Shown piece after piece: positions 53,151-61,862 of a DNA stretch of 64,000 bases; within the stretch, counting starts at the first letter, position 1, and each line of letters opens with the position of its first letter. The notes below the pieces were generated by a model. It worked only from the letters and a program-made list of their open reading frames with translations. It was not told where the DNA came from and did no database searches. The DNA is from Stenotrophomonas oahuensis (GTDB lineage Bacteria > Pseudomonadota > Gammaproteobacteria > Xanthomonadales > Xanthomonadaceae). The stretch lies in NCBI RefSeq assembly GCF_031834595.1, contig NZ_CP115541.1:3156501-3220500 (forward strand). Direction: 5' to 3'. Made by a program: the position numbers and the translations under genes.

Positions 53151-54569
53151 ATGACCACCCGACCGCGCCCGCGAAAACCCGCCACTACCGCGCGCAGGAC
53201 CGCCGCCGCATCGCCGGCACCGGAAGAGAGCGCGCTGCTGCGCTGGCTCAAGGAGCGGCGGATCACCGAGGTGGAGTGCCTGGTACCGGATATCACCGGC
53301 AATGCTCGTGGCAAGATCATTCCGGCCGACAAGTTCTCGCACGATTACGGCACGCGGCTGCCGGAGGGTATTTTCGCCACCACCGTCACCGGTGAATTCC
53401 CGGACGATTATTACGAGCTGACCTCGCCGTCGGACTCGGACATGATCCTGCGCCCGGACCCGGATACGGTGCGCATGGTGCCGTGGGCTGCAGACCCGAC
53501 CGCGCAGGTCATCCATGACTGCTACACCAAGCACGGCGAGCCGCACGAGCTGGCCCCGCGCAACGTGCTGCGGCGGGTATTGGATGCCTACGCCGAACTG
53601 GGCCTGCGCCCGGTGGTCGCGCCGGAGCTGGAGTTCTTCCTGGTGCAGAAGAACACCGACCCGGATTTCCCGTTGCTGCCGCCGGCCGGGCGCTCGGGCC
53701 GCCCGGAAACCGCACGACAGTCGTACTCCATCGATGCGGTCAACGAGTTCGACCCGATCCTCGACCTGATGTACGACTACTGCGACGCAATGAAGCTGGA
53801 CGTGGACACGCTGATCCACGAATCCGGCGCGGCGCAGCTGGAAGTCAATTTCACTCACGCCAATGCGATGGACCTGGCCGACCAGGTATTCCTGTTCAAG
53901 CGCACCATGCGTGAGGCTGCGATGCGCCACGGCGTGTACGCCACCTTCCTGGCCAAGCCGATGGAAACCGAGCCGGGCAGCGCCATGCACATCCACCAGA
54001 GCCTGCTGCGGATCAGCGATGGGCACAATGTGTTCAGTGGCGATGCGGGCGGCGAGGAGTTCAGTCCGATCTTCGGCCACTATCTGGCCGGCCTGCAGAA
54101 GTATGTACCGATGGCGATGGCGTTCTTCGCGCCGAATGTGAATTCCTACCGTCGCCTGGTGTTCGGTGAAGTGTCCCCCAGCAACGTGCACTGGGGCTTC
54201 GACAACCGCACCTGCGGCCTGCGTGTGCCGATGGACACGCAGGAAAACATGCGCGTGGAAAGCCGCTTCGCCGGTTCCGACGCCAACCCGTACCTGGCCA
54301 TGGCCGCCACGCTGGCCGCAGGCCTGCTCGGCATTCGCGAGCAGGGCGCGCCGACGGCACCGGTCAGCGGTAGCGCCAAGGAGCTGGGCTACGACCTGCC
54401 GCGCTCGCTGGGCGAGGCGCTGGACGGGCTGGAAGGCTGTCCTGCCCTGCGGCAGATGCTGGGCGAACGCTTCTGCCGCGCCTACGTGTCGGTCAAGCGC
54501 AAGGAATACGAGACCTTCTTCCGGGTGATCAGCTCCTGGGAGCGCGAGTTTCTGCTGCTGAATGTGTAG
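53151..54569 (+). CDS. puuA: Gamma-glutamylputrescine synthetase (glutamine synthetase family)
   Basis: A 472-residue glutamine-synthetase-fold ligase. Motifs: VECLVPDITGNARGKIIPADKF near the N-terminus, PELEFFLV, KPMETEPGSAMHIHQSLL (metal-binding Glu/His), NSYRRLVFGEVSPSNVHWGFDNRT and the C-terminal Arg/Glu segment MRVESRFAGSDANPYLAMAA. The family joins glutamate to putrescine with ATP, the first step of the Puu pathway. ATG at 53151 begins MTTRPRPRKP, with a basic 20-residue tail before the domain. Upstream open frame is antisense to puuB. potF follows in the same direction. Confidence 0.93.
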   Translation: MTTRPRPRKPATTARRTAAASPAPEESALLRWLKERRITEVECLVPDITGNARGKIIPADKFSHDYGTRLPEGIFATTVTGEFPDDYYELTSPSDSDMILRPDPDTVRMVPWAADPTAQVIHDCYTKHGEPHELAPRNVLRRVLDAYAELGLRPVVAPELEFFLVQKNTDPDFPLLPPAGRSGRPETARQSYSIDAVNEFDPILDLMYDYCDAMKLDVDTLIHESGAAQLEVNFTHANAMDLADQVFLFKRTMREAAMRHGVYATFLAKPMETEPGSAMHIHQSLLRISDGHNVFSGDAGGEEFSPIFGHYLAGLQKYVPMAMAFFAPNVNSYRRLVFGEVSPSNVHWGFDNRTCGLRVPMDTQENMRVESRFAGSDANPYLAMAATLAAGLLGIREQGAPTAPVSGSAKELGYDLPRSLGEALDGLEGCPALRQMLGERFCRAYVSVKRKEYETFFRVISSWEREFLLLNV

Positions 54570-54675
54570 CCGCCGGCCCTCCGGGCTGGGAAAATGCGTA
54601 CTTGGCCGTTAGGCTGACCCCGTTCCTGCCGGTCCACCCGGTTCCCCCACTTTGCTTCGACCCGTGGAGACCCCG

Positions 54676-55782
54676 ATGAAGCTGCGAATCCTGACCCTCG
54701 GCATTGCCGTTTCCCTGCTCAGCGCCTGCGGTGGCGGTGCCAAACAGGAAGACAGCAAGGTGCTCAATGTCTACAACTACAGCGATTACATCGCCGAAGA
54801 CACCATTCCGAACTTCGAGAAGGCCACCGGCATCAAGGTGACCTACGACGTGTTCGACAGCGACGAGATGGTGGAAACCAAGCTGCTGGCCGGTGACAGC
54901 GGCTACGACGTGGTCGTGCCGACGCTGAACTTCTTCGGTCGCCAGATCCAGGCCGGCGTGTTCCTGCCGCTGGACAAGAGCAAAATCCCGAACCTGGCCA
55001 ATCTTGATCCGGACATGATGAAGCGCATCGCGCAGCAGGATCCGGACAACAAGTACGGCGTGCCGTACATGATCGGCACCACCGGCATCGGTTACAACGT
55101 GGACATGCTGAAGGAGCGTTTCGGTGGCAGCACCGAGATCGCCAACAGCTGGGATCTGATCTTCAAGCCTGAAAACATCGCCAAGATGAAGGACTGCGGG
55201 ATCACCATCCTCGACACGCCGGCGGACATGATTCCGGTCGCGCTGCATTACCTGGGCGAAGATCCGCACAGCCACGACCCGGCAGTGATCCAGAAGGCGG
55301 CTGACCTGCTCAAGAGCATCCGTCCGTACGTACAGCAGTTCCACTCCTCGCAGTACGTGGGCTCGCTGGCCAACGGTGGTACCTGCCTGGTGGTGGGCTG
55401 GTCGGGCGACATCATCCAGGCGCGTGACCGTGCCGAGGAGGCCGACAACGGTGTGACCGTGGCCTATTCGATTCCGAAGGAAGGCGCACCGCAGTGGTTC
55501 GACATGCTGGCCATTCCGAAGGATGCCAAGCACCCGGAAGCGGCCTACGCGTTCATCAACTACCTGCTCGATCCGAAGGTCGCCGCGGCCAACACCAATT
55601 TCATTCACTATGCCAACCCGGTGAGCGCGGCCACGCCGCTGGTGGACGAGGCGATCCGCAACGACCCCACCATCTACCCGCCGGCCGACGTGGCCGCGAA
55701 GATGTTCACCTATTCGGTCAATCCGCCGGACGTGGACAAGCTGTACACCCGTCTGTGGAACGACGTGAAGACCGGGCGTTGA
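54676..55782 (+). CDS. potF: Putrescine-binding protein (PotF-like, predicted lipoprotein)
   Basis: A 368-residue type I polyamine-binding protein. It starts MKLRILTLGIAVSLLSACGG with a lipobox (Cys18), so it is probably tethered to the inner membrane, unlike soluble E. coli PotF. Binding-site strings are typical: LNVYNYSDYIAEDTIPNFEKATGIKV, YDVFDSDEMVETKLLAGDSGYDVVVP and TTGIGYNVDML. It would deliver putrescine to PotGHI. A terminator follows it, and about 460 bases separate it from potG, so binding protein and permease are likely to be expressed at different levels. Confidence 0.93.
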   Translation: MKLRILTLGIAVSLLSACGGGAKQEDSKVLNVYNYSDYIAEDTIPNFEKATGIKVTYDVFDSDEMVETKLLAGDSGYDVVVPTLNFFGRQIQAGVFLPLDKSKIPNLANLDPDMMKRIAQQDPDNKYGVPYMIGTTGIGYNVDMLKERFGGSTEIANSWDLIFKPENIAKMKDCGITILDTPADMIPVALHYLGEDPHSHDPAVIQKAADLLKSIRPYVQQFHSSQYVGSLANGGTCLVVGWSGDIIQARDRAEEADNGVTVAYSIPKEGAPQWFDMLAIPKDAKHPEAAYAFINYLLDPKVAAANTNFIHYANPVSAATPLVDEAIRNDPTIYPPADVAAKMFTYSVNPPDVDKLYTRLWNDVKTGR

Positions 55783-55790
55783 GGCTGAGG

Positions 55791-55820
55791 GGCCCATGGA
55801 GCGCTGTTCCATGGGCCTTT
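55791..55820 (+). terminator. Rho-independent terminator after potF
   Basis: Stem GGCCCATGGA / TCCATGGGCC with a seven-base loop, then TTT. The rest of the 463-base potF-potG gap holds a dispersed repeat, GGGCATCCC direct repeats (56080-56122) and a TAGAAT at 56199 that may be the potG -10. Confidence 0.85.
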
Positions 55821-55926
55821 GCGTTGAACGCGAATCTGCGATCTTCGGTGATCGTTTGCGGCACTACGTTGGCCGCCAATCCTTCGACAGATGGCGTTGA
55901 CTGGCATCCGTTCGCGGAACTACTCG

Positions 55927-55986
55927 CGGGTAGGGTCGGTCGACAGACGACCGCCATGAAACGATCAAGGCCCGGTAACGCATGAC
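55927..55986 (+). repeat. About 60-bp dispersed repeat, copy B
   Basis: GGGTAGGGTCGGTCGACAGACGACC followed by about 35 bases ending GGTAACGCATGACC; aligned by eye with 25013-25072. A facing partner of the palindrome only, in opposite orientation (GTCGACTGTCGTGCGACCCTAC), lies at 56061-56083, giving a cruciform-capable pair. Confidence 0.65.
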
Positions 55987-56245
55987 CATTGAATGGAACG
56001 CCGCCTTCGTTCCGAGTTCATGCCCCAAAGCAGTACCGACCGACATCGGCGGTCGACTGTCGTGCGACCCTACCGGCATCCCGGGCATCCCGCCATTTCG
56101 GGCATCCCGGGCATCCGGGGACGTGGCCAGACCGCAGGTCGGCTCAACCGCCCGCCCAACCAGCCGGTTCCGTCATCCCCCCGGCCGCCCGGGGCCGCTA
56201 GAATGGGCTGCCCACGTCCCGTAGCCGCGCCTGGAGCTGCTGCCC

Positions 56246-57379
56246 ATGTCCTTTGAAGCCAAGCCGGAAGGCGAGGTCATCCCGGTCCTGGAGCCGGGTT
56301 ATCTGTCCATTCGCGCGCTGCGCAAGGAATTCGACGGCTTCCTGGCCCTCGACGACGTCAACCTGGACGTCCGCAAGGGCGAGATCTTCGCCCTGCTGGG
56401 CGGCTCGGGCAGCGGCAAATCGACCCTGCTGCGCTGCCTGGGCGGTTTTGAAACCCCTACCGCCGGCAGTATCGACCTCGACGGGCAGCGCATCAACGCG
56501 TTGCCGCCGTACCAGCGGCCGATCAACATGATGTTCCAGTCGTACGCCTTGTTCCCGCACATGACGGTGGAGCAGAACATCGCCTTCGGTCTGAAGCAGG
56601 ACGGCCTGGCCCGTGACGCCATCCGCAAGCGGGTTGGCGAGATGCTGGACCTGGTGCAGCTGGGCAAGCTGGCCAAGCGCAAGCCGCACCAGCTGTCCGG
56701 CGGCCAGCAGCAACGCGTGGCGCTGGCCCGTTCGCTGGCCAAGGGGCCGAAGCTGCTGTTGCTGGACGAGCCGATGGGTGCGCTGGACAAGAAGCTCCGC
56801 TCGCAGATGCAGTTGGAGCTTGTCTCGATCATTGAAAATTCGGGCGTGACCTGCGTGATGGTCACCCACGACCAGGAAGAGGCCATGACCATGGCCACCC
56901 GCATCGCGGTGATGGACGCCGGCTGGATCCAGCAGGTCGGCAAGCCCGATGAAATCTACGAGCAGCCGGCGAATCGTTTCGTCGCCGGCTTCATCGGCTC
57001 GGTGAATCTGTTCGAGGGCGTGATCGACGAGGATCTTCCCGAGTATGTCACCGTGCGCACGCCGCTGTTCCCGGCTCCGATCTACGTGGCCCACGGCATC
57101 ACCTGCTACGAAGGCCAGGAAGTGGCGTTCGCGCTGCGCCCGGAGAAGGTGATGATCGGCAAGGACGAACCGGAAGGCGCGACCAACAAGGCCCAGGGCG
57201 TGATTGAGGACATCGCCTATTTCGGCAGCCACTCGGTCTACCACGTGCGCCTGCCCAGCGGAGCCAAAGTGCTGTCCAACTTCGCCAACTCGCAGCGCTG
57301 GGCCAGCGATGGCCTGACCTGGGGCGACGCGGTGTGGGTGCACTGGCGCGACAACGACGGCGTGGTGCTGACCGCATGA
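56246..57379 (+). CDS. potG: Putrescine ABC transporter ATP-binding protein
   Basis: A 377-residue ATPase: Walker [20 protein letters not shown]-loop MMFQSYALFPHMTVEQNIAFGL, signature [15 protein letters not shown], Walker B LLLLDEPMGALD, switch His in VTHDQEEAMTMA, and a C-terminal TOBE regulatory domain (VAFALRPEKVMIG ... AQGVIEDIAYFGSHSVYHV). It powers the PotFGHI putrescine importer. ATG at 56246 has GGAG 11 bases upstream. Its stop overlaps the potH start (ATGA). Confidence 0.95.
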   Translation: MSFEAKPEGEVIPVLEPGYLSIRALRKEFDGFLALDDVNLDVRKGEIFALLGGSGSGKSTLLRCLGGFETPTAGSIDLDGQRINALPPYQRPINMMFQSYALFPHMTVEQNIAFGLKQDGLARDAIRKRVGEMLDLVQLGKLAKRKPHQLSGGQQQRVALARSLAKGPKLLLLDEPMGALDKKLRSQMQLELVSIIENSGVTCVMVTHDQEEAMTMATRIAVMDAGWIQQVGKPDEIYEQPANRFVAGFIGSVNLFEGVIDEDLPEYVTVRTPLFPAPIYVAHGITCYEGQEVAFALRPEKVMIGKDEPEGATNKAQGVIEDIAYFGSHSVYHVRLPSGAKVLSNFANSQRWASDGLTWGDAVWVHWRDNDGVVLTA

Positions 57380-58287
57380 ACGCCACCGGGCTCAAGCGCT
57401 GGCTGCCAGGCACCCGCAGTGCGGTGATCGCCGCGCCCTACCTGTGGCTGCTGCTGTTCTTCGCGGTGCCGTTCGCGATCATCCTGATGATTTCCTTCGC
57501 CCGCACCCAGGTCGGCTCGCCGCCGTACACCTGGCTGCTGGAGTACGTGGACGGGGCATTCTCGCTCAAGCTCAATCTGGGCAGCTATGTTGCGCTGGTG
57601 AAGGACAGCCAGTACGTGGTGGCCTATCTGAGCTCGATCAAGATCGCGGTGATCGCCACGCTGCTGACGCTGCTGATCGGCTATCCCATGGCCTATGTGA
57701 TTTCGCGGATGTCACCGGCCGCGCGCAATGTGGCGATGATGCTGGTGGTGCTGCCGTCGTGGACCTCGTTCCTGATCCGGGTGTATGCCTGGATCGGCAT
57801 CCTCGACCGCAACGGTCTGCTGGACCAGCTGCTGCAGAAGATCGGCATCACCGATGCGCCGCTGAATCTGCTGTACACCCCCACCGCCGCCTACATCGGC
57901 ATCGTGTACTGCTATCTGCCGTTCATGGTGCTGCCGCTGTACGCCAATCTGGTCAAGCTGGATCATCGTCTGCTGGAGGCCGCGTATGACCTGGGTGCAA
58001 AACCCTGGCAGGCGTTCCTGAAGATCACGCTGCCGCTGTCACGGGGTGGCATCATTGCCGGCTGCATGCTCGTGATGATTCCAGCGGTCGGCGAATTCGT
58101 GATTCCGGAAATGCTGGGCGGGCCGGATACGCTGATGATCGGCCGGGTGCTGTGGGGCGAGTTCTTCAACAACCGCGACTGGCCCACCGCTTCAGCGGTT
58201 GCGGTGGTGATGTTGTTGCTGCTGATGGTGCCGATCCTGCTGTTCAACCGGGTGCAGCAGCGCGAGCTGGAAGGGAAGCTGTCATGA
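57376..58287 (+). CDS. potH: Putrescine ABC transporter permease PotH
   Basis: A 303-residue permease with six helices (APYLWLLLFFAVPFAIILMISFA first, AVAVVMLLLLMVPILLF last) and the EAA coupling loop LLEAAYDLGAKPWQAFLKITLPLSRGGI. ATG at 57376 overlaps the potG stop and its own stop overlaps potI (both ATGA), so the three transporter genes are translationally coupled. Confidence 0.95.
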   Translation: MNATGLKRWLPGTRSAVIAAPYLWLLLFFAVPFAIILMISFARTQVGSPPYTWLLEYVDGAFSLKLNLGSYVALVKDSQYVVAYLSSIKIAVIATLLTLLIGYPMAYVISRMSPAARNVAMMLVVLPSWTSFLIRVYAWIGILDRNGLLDQLLQKIGITDAPLNLLYTPTAAYIGIVYCYLPFMVLPLYANLVKLDHRLLEAAYDLGAKPWQAFLKITLPLSRGGIIAGCMLVMIPAVGEFVIPEMLGGPDTLMIGRVLWGEFFNNRDWPTASAVAVVMLLLLMVPILLFNRVQQRELEGKLS

Positions 58288-59123
58288 GCATGGTGCGCAG
58301 CAACCGCTGGCTGGGGTGGTCGGTGCTGGTCCTGGGCTTCGGCTTCCTGTACCTGCCGATCCTGCTGTTGATGATCTATTCCTTCAATTCCTCCAAGCTG
58401 GCCACGGTGTGGGCGGGCTTTTCCACGCGCTGGTACGGTGAGCTGTTCAACAACCGGCAGATTCTGGATGCGCTGTGGGTCAGCTTGAAGGTGGCGTTCT
58501 GGACCGCCACCGCCGCCACCGTGCTGGGGACGATGGCGGCGATGGTGATGACCCGCTTCCAGCGCTTCCCTGGCAAGACCGTGTTCGGTGCCCTGATCAC
58601 CGCGCCGCTGGTAATGCCGGAAGTGATCCTGGGCTTTTCGTTGATGACCCTGCTGGTGGCGATGGGTGGCATTCCCGGCTTCCCGAGCCGAGGCGTGGCC
58701 AGCATCTGGATTGCGCACGTGACCTTCACCCTGTCTTTCGTCACTGTGGTCGTGTCCTCGCGGCTGCGGGAACTGGACCGGTCGCTGGAAGAGGCGGCGA
58801 TGGACCTGGGCGCGAGCCGGCTGAAGGTGTTCTTCCAGATCACCCTGCCGATCATCGCCCCGGCGCTGGTGGCCGGCTGGCTGCTGGCATTCACCTTGTC
58901 GCTGGACGACGTGGTGATAGCCAGCTTTGTCGCCGGACCGAATTCGACCACGCTGCCGATGAAGGTGTTCGCTTCGGTGCGCATGGGCATCAAGCCGGAG
59001 ATCAATGCCTTGGCCACGCTGATGGTGCTGGCGGTGTCGATTGCGGCGGTGGTGGGCTGGTTCATCACCGCACGCAGCGAGAAGCGCCGCCAGAGGGACA
59101 TGCAGCTGGCGCAGAAGGGGTAA
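58284..59123 (+). CDS. potI: Putrescine ABC transporter permease PotI
   Basis: A 279-residue permease with helices such as LGWSVLVLGFGFLYLPILLLMIYSF and LATLMVLAVSIAAVVGWFI, and the coupling loop LEEAAMDLGASRLKVFFQITLPIIAP. It pairs with PotH. ATG at 58284 overlaps the potH stop. A SMAG pair and a weakly organised 270-base gap follow before the dehydrogenase gene. Confidence 0.95.
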   Translation: MSMVRSNRWLGWSVLVLGFGFLYLPILLLMIYSFNSSKLATVWAGFSTRWYGELFNNRQILDALWVSLKVAFWTATAATVLGTMAAMVMTRFQRFPGKTVFGALITAPLVMPEVILGFSLMTLLVAMGGIPGFPSRGVASIWIAHVTFTLSFVTVVVSSRLRELDRSLEEAAMDLGASRLKVFFQITLPIIAPALVAGWLLAFTLSLDDVVIASFVAGPNSTTLPMKVFASVRMGIKPEINALATLMVLAVSIAAVVGWFITARSEKRRQRDMQLAQKG

Positions 59124-59214
59124 AGCCTGCGCTCCATCCGCGGCACGTTCTGCCCGGCCGCGTATGACGTGGACCCGTGGGAAGGTGCTACCCGGCCGCC
59201 AATCACTTGGACCC

Positions 59215-59278
59215 GTAGAGCCGGGCTTGCCCGGCTGCTGTTGGCGCGCAGAAGGCAGCCGGGCAAGCCCGGCTCTAC
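59215..59278. repeat. Inverted SMAG pair between potI and the succinate-semialdehyde dehydrogenase gene
   Basis: GTAGAGCCGGGCTTGCCCGGC (59215-59236) faces its exact reverse complement ending CTAC (59257-59278), making a large perfect cruciform-capable structure with a 20-base spacer. Confidence 0.8.
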
Positions 59279-59392
59279 GTGTTTCACCGCCAGACCAGAC
59301 CGGGCGGGCATCGAGCGTTCACCGCCGGCACCGGCCACATCCGACTCACGGAGAGCGGCGCACAATGACCGCCTGCCTTCCGGAGTTCCCCA

Positions 59393-60757
59393 ATGACCGT
59401 CGAGATCGTCAACCCCGCCACCGGCCTGGTCGTCTACCGCCACGAGCTGCTTCCCGCCGACGAAGTGGAACAGCGCCTGGCCGCAGCCGCTACCGCCTTC
59501 CCACTGTGGGCGGCAAGCTCGCTGCAGGAGCGCGGCAGTGTGCTGCGCGCCATCGCCGCACAGCTGCGCACACGCAAGGATGACCTCCAGCGGGCGATGA
59601 CCTCCGAAATGGGCAAGCTCAAGGTCGAGGCGCTGGCCGAAGTGGAAAAATGCGCGCAGGCCTGCGATTACTACGCCGACCATGCCGCCGACTACCTGAA
59701 GCCGCAGCTGATCGACACCGAAGCCCAGCGCAGCTATGTGCGCTACGAACCGATCGGCTGCGTGTTCGCGGTGATGCCGTGGAATTTTCCGATCTGGCAG
59801 GTGTTCCGCTTCCTGGCACCGGCGTTCATGGCCGGCAACGTGGCCGTGCTCAAGCACGCCAGCAACGTGCCGCAGTGCGCCGATCTGATCCTGGCCGTGT
59901 GCCGTGATGGTGGGCTTCCGGAGGGCGTGTTCGATGTGCTGCACATCAACAACGAGCAGGCTGCCGAGGTGCTGCGCGACAAACGGGTGAAGGCGGTCAC
60001 GCTCACCGGCAGCGAGCGGGCAGGGCGCTCGATCGCGGCCAATGCCGGCGACCAGCTGAAGAAGTGCGTGATGGAGCTGGGCGGCAGTGATGCCTTCGTG
60101 GTGCTGGATGACGCGGACCTCGAAAAAGCCGTTGCAGCCGCAGTGAAGTCGCGTTTCGACAACAGCGGCCAGACCTGCATCGCGGCCAAGCGTTTCATCG
60201 TGGTGGACGCCATTGCTGATGCGTTTGTCGAGAAATTCGTGGCTGCCGCTGCGCAGCGTGTGTATGGCGACCCGCAGGACGAGAAGACCACGCTGGCTCC
60301 GATGGCGCGGGCCGACCTGCGCGAGGAGCTGCACAAGCAGGTGCAGTCCAGCATCGCCAAGGGGGCGAAGCTGTTGCTGGGCGGCGAGCCGGTGGCGGGG
60401 ACGCACGCCGGCTACCCGGCCACGATCCTCGACCTCGTGGTGCCGGGCATGCCGGCGTACGAGGAAGAACTGTTCGGGCCGGTGGCGGCGATCCTGCGTG
60501 TGCGCGATGAGGACGAGGCACTGCGGGTGGCCAATGACACCACGTTTGGATTGGGCGGCAGCGTATGGTCAGGCGACCCGGTGCGCGGCGAAGCGATGGC
60601 CAAGCGGCTGGAATGCGGCGCGGCGTTCGTCAATGCGATCGTCAAAAGCGATGTGCGGTTGCCGTTCGGGGGCAGCAAGCGCTCCGGGTTCGGGCGCGAG
60701 CTGGCCGACCACGGTATTCATGAGTTCATGAACATCAAGACGGTGTACGTGGCCTGA
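59393..60757 (+). CDS. NAD(P)-dependent succinate-semialdehyde dehydrogenase
   Basis: A 454-residue aldehyde dehydrogenase of the short Sad/GabD1 type: MPWNFPIWQVFRFLAPAFMAGN, catalytic Glu in CVMELGGSDAFVVLDDADLEKAV, catalytic Cys in NSGQTCIAAKRFIV, C-terminal LPFGGSKRSGFGRELADHGI. It oxidises succinate semialdehyde to succinate, the last step from putrescine/GABA into the TCA cycle. Its place directly after potGHI supports that role. ATG at 59393 gives MTVEIVNPATG. Confidence 0.9.
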   Translation: MTVEIVNPATGLVVYRHELLPADEVEQRLAAAATAFPLWAASSLQERGSVLRAIAAQLRTRKDDLQRAMTSEMGKLKVEALAEVEKCAQACDYYADHAADYLKPQLIDTEAQRSYVRYEPIGCVFAVMPWNFPIWQVFRFLAPAFMAGNVAVLKHASNVPQCADLILAVCRDGGLPEGVFDVLHINNEQAAEVLRDKRVKAVTLTGSERAGRSIAANAGDQLKKCVMELGGSDAFVVLDDADLEKAVAAAVKSRFDNSGQTCIAAKRFIVVDAIADAFVEKFVAAAAQRVYGDPQDEKTTLAPMARADLREELHKQVQSSIAKGAKLLLGGEPVAGTHAGYPATILDLVVPGMPAYEEELFGPVAAILRVRDEDEALRVANDTTFGLGGSVWSGDPVRGEAMAKRLECGAAFVNAIVKSDVRLPFGGSKRSGFGRELADHGIHEFMNIKTVYVA

Positions 60758-60762
60758 CGGAT

Positions 60763-60847
60763 GTCACGACCAACGGTCGTGACCTACCGGGGTAGGTACC
60801 GACCGTTGGTCGGTACGCGCGGGTAGGTACCGCCGTTGGTCGGTACG
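60763..60847. repeat. SMAG trimer downstream of the succinate-semialdehyde dehydrogenase gene
   Basis: One CTAC-ended copy (60763-60787) faces two GTAG-led copies in tandem (60792-60816, 60823-60847). The last has lost one base (CCGCCGTTGG against CCGACCGTTGG), which weakens its stem; the tandem looks like a recent local duplication. Confidence 0.8.
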
Positions 60848-60851
60848 CCGG

Positions 60852-61856
60852 TCACAACCACCGCGCGCGCTTGAACAACCGGTACAACCCGACACACACC
60901 GCGCCCACGCCCACAATCATCGCTGGATATGCCCATGGCTTGTCCAGCTCGGGCATGTGCGCGAAGTTCATCCCGTACCAGCTGGTGATCAGGGTCGGTG
61001 CCGCCAGCAGTGCCGCCCAGGCACCCAGCCGCTTCACCGTTTCGCCCTGTGCCAGGGTGACCAGCGACAGGTTCACGCTCAACGCGGTGCCCAGCATCTC
61101 GCGCAGGGTATCGATCACATCGCTGATCCGCACCGCATGGTCATGCACATCGCGGATGTACAGCTTGACCTCGTCGGGAATCAGGTCGCCGGGGTAGCGG
61201 CGCAGCTGGGCCAGGACATCCTGCAGCGGGGCCACGGCCATGCGCATCTTGTTGAGCTGGCGCTTCAGTTCATACAGGCGCATCACCGTGGTGCGCTTGT
61301 AGTTCTCGGCGAAGATGTCTTTTTCCAGTGCATCCAGCGTGTCGCGGTAGCCGATGGTGATGGGCAGGTAGTTGTCGACCACGAAGTCCATCACCGCATA
61401 CAGGCAGTACGACGGTCCCATTTTCAGCAGCTGCGGCTCGCGCTCCACCCGCGCACGCACGGGCGCGTACGACAGCGAGGCCCCATGCCGCACCGTGACC
61501 AGGAAGCGCGGCCCGAGGAAGGCATGGGTTTCGCCATACTCGATGCGGTCCTGCACGCTCTGCGCGGTGGTCACCACCACGAAAAGCGAGTTGCCGTACG
61601 CCTCCACCTTGGGGCGCTGGTGGGCATTACGGGCGTCGTCGATGGCCAGGTCATGCAGGCCGAATTCCTCCTGCAGCTTCAGCAGCACCGCGTCGGCCGG
61701 GTCGTACAGACCGACCCAGACGAAGCCGTTGCCGCTGGCGATCACATCACTGATCGCGTCCAGCGCGATGTCATGGCGCTTACCCTGGTCGTCGTAATGA
61801 ACGCAGTTGATGACGCAGGCAGGGTTGCTCGAATCTTTATGTTCCATGGCCGTCAT
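60852..61856 (-). CDS. corA: CorA-family magnesium/cobalt transporter
   Basis: A 334-residue CorA: long cytoplasmic funnel domain, the stalk helix ending in LGAWAALLAAPTLITSWYGMNFAHMPEL with the signature GMN selectivity motif, and the last helix (WAYPAMIVGVGAVCVGLYRLFKRAR) with a basic tail. It forms pentamers for Mg2+ (and Co2+/Ni2+) passage. Start could be ATG at 61856 or 61847 (MEHKDSSNPAC). A corC gene is two genes away on the same strand. Confidence 0.94.
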   Translation of the reverse strand: MTAMEHKDSSNPACVINCVHYDDQGKRHDIALDAISDVIASGNGFVWVGLYDPADAVLLKLQEEFGLHDLAIDDARNAHQRPKVEAYGNSLFVVVTTAQSVQDRIEYGETHAFLGPRFLVTVRHGASLSYAPVRARVEREPQLLKMGPSYCLYAVMDFVVDNYLPITIGYRDTLDALEKDIFAENYKRTTVMRLYELKRQLNKMRMAVAPLQDVLAQLRRYPGDLIPDEVKLYIRDVHDHAVRISDVIDTLREMLGTALSVNLSLVTLAQGETVKRLGAWAALLAAPTLITSWYGMNFAHMPELDKPWAYPAMIVGVGAVCVGLYRLFKRARWL

Positions 61857-61862
61857 GGTGCG

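Noticed and set aside
56080..56122. GGGCATCCC repeated several times, looked at as a CRISPR-like or iteron array
   Set aside because: Units are 9 bases with no constant spacer and only three or four copies; neither CRISPR nor a convincing iteron origin.
55783..56245. Three overlapping 70-87 codon frames in the potF-potG gap
   Set aside because: They depend on GGGCATCCC direct repeats and the dispersed repeat; composition unlike the neighbours.
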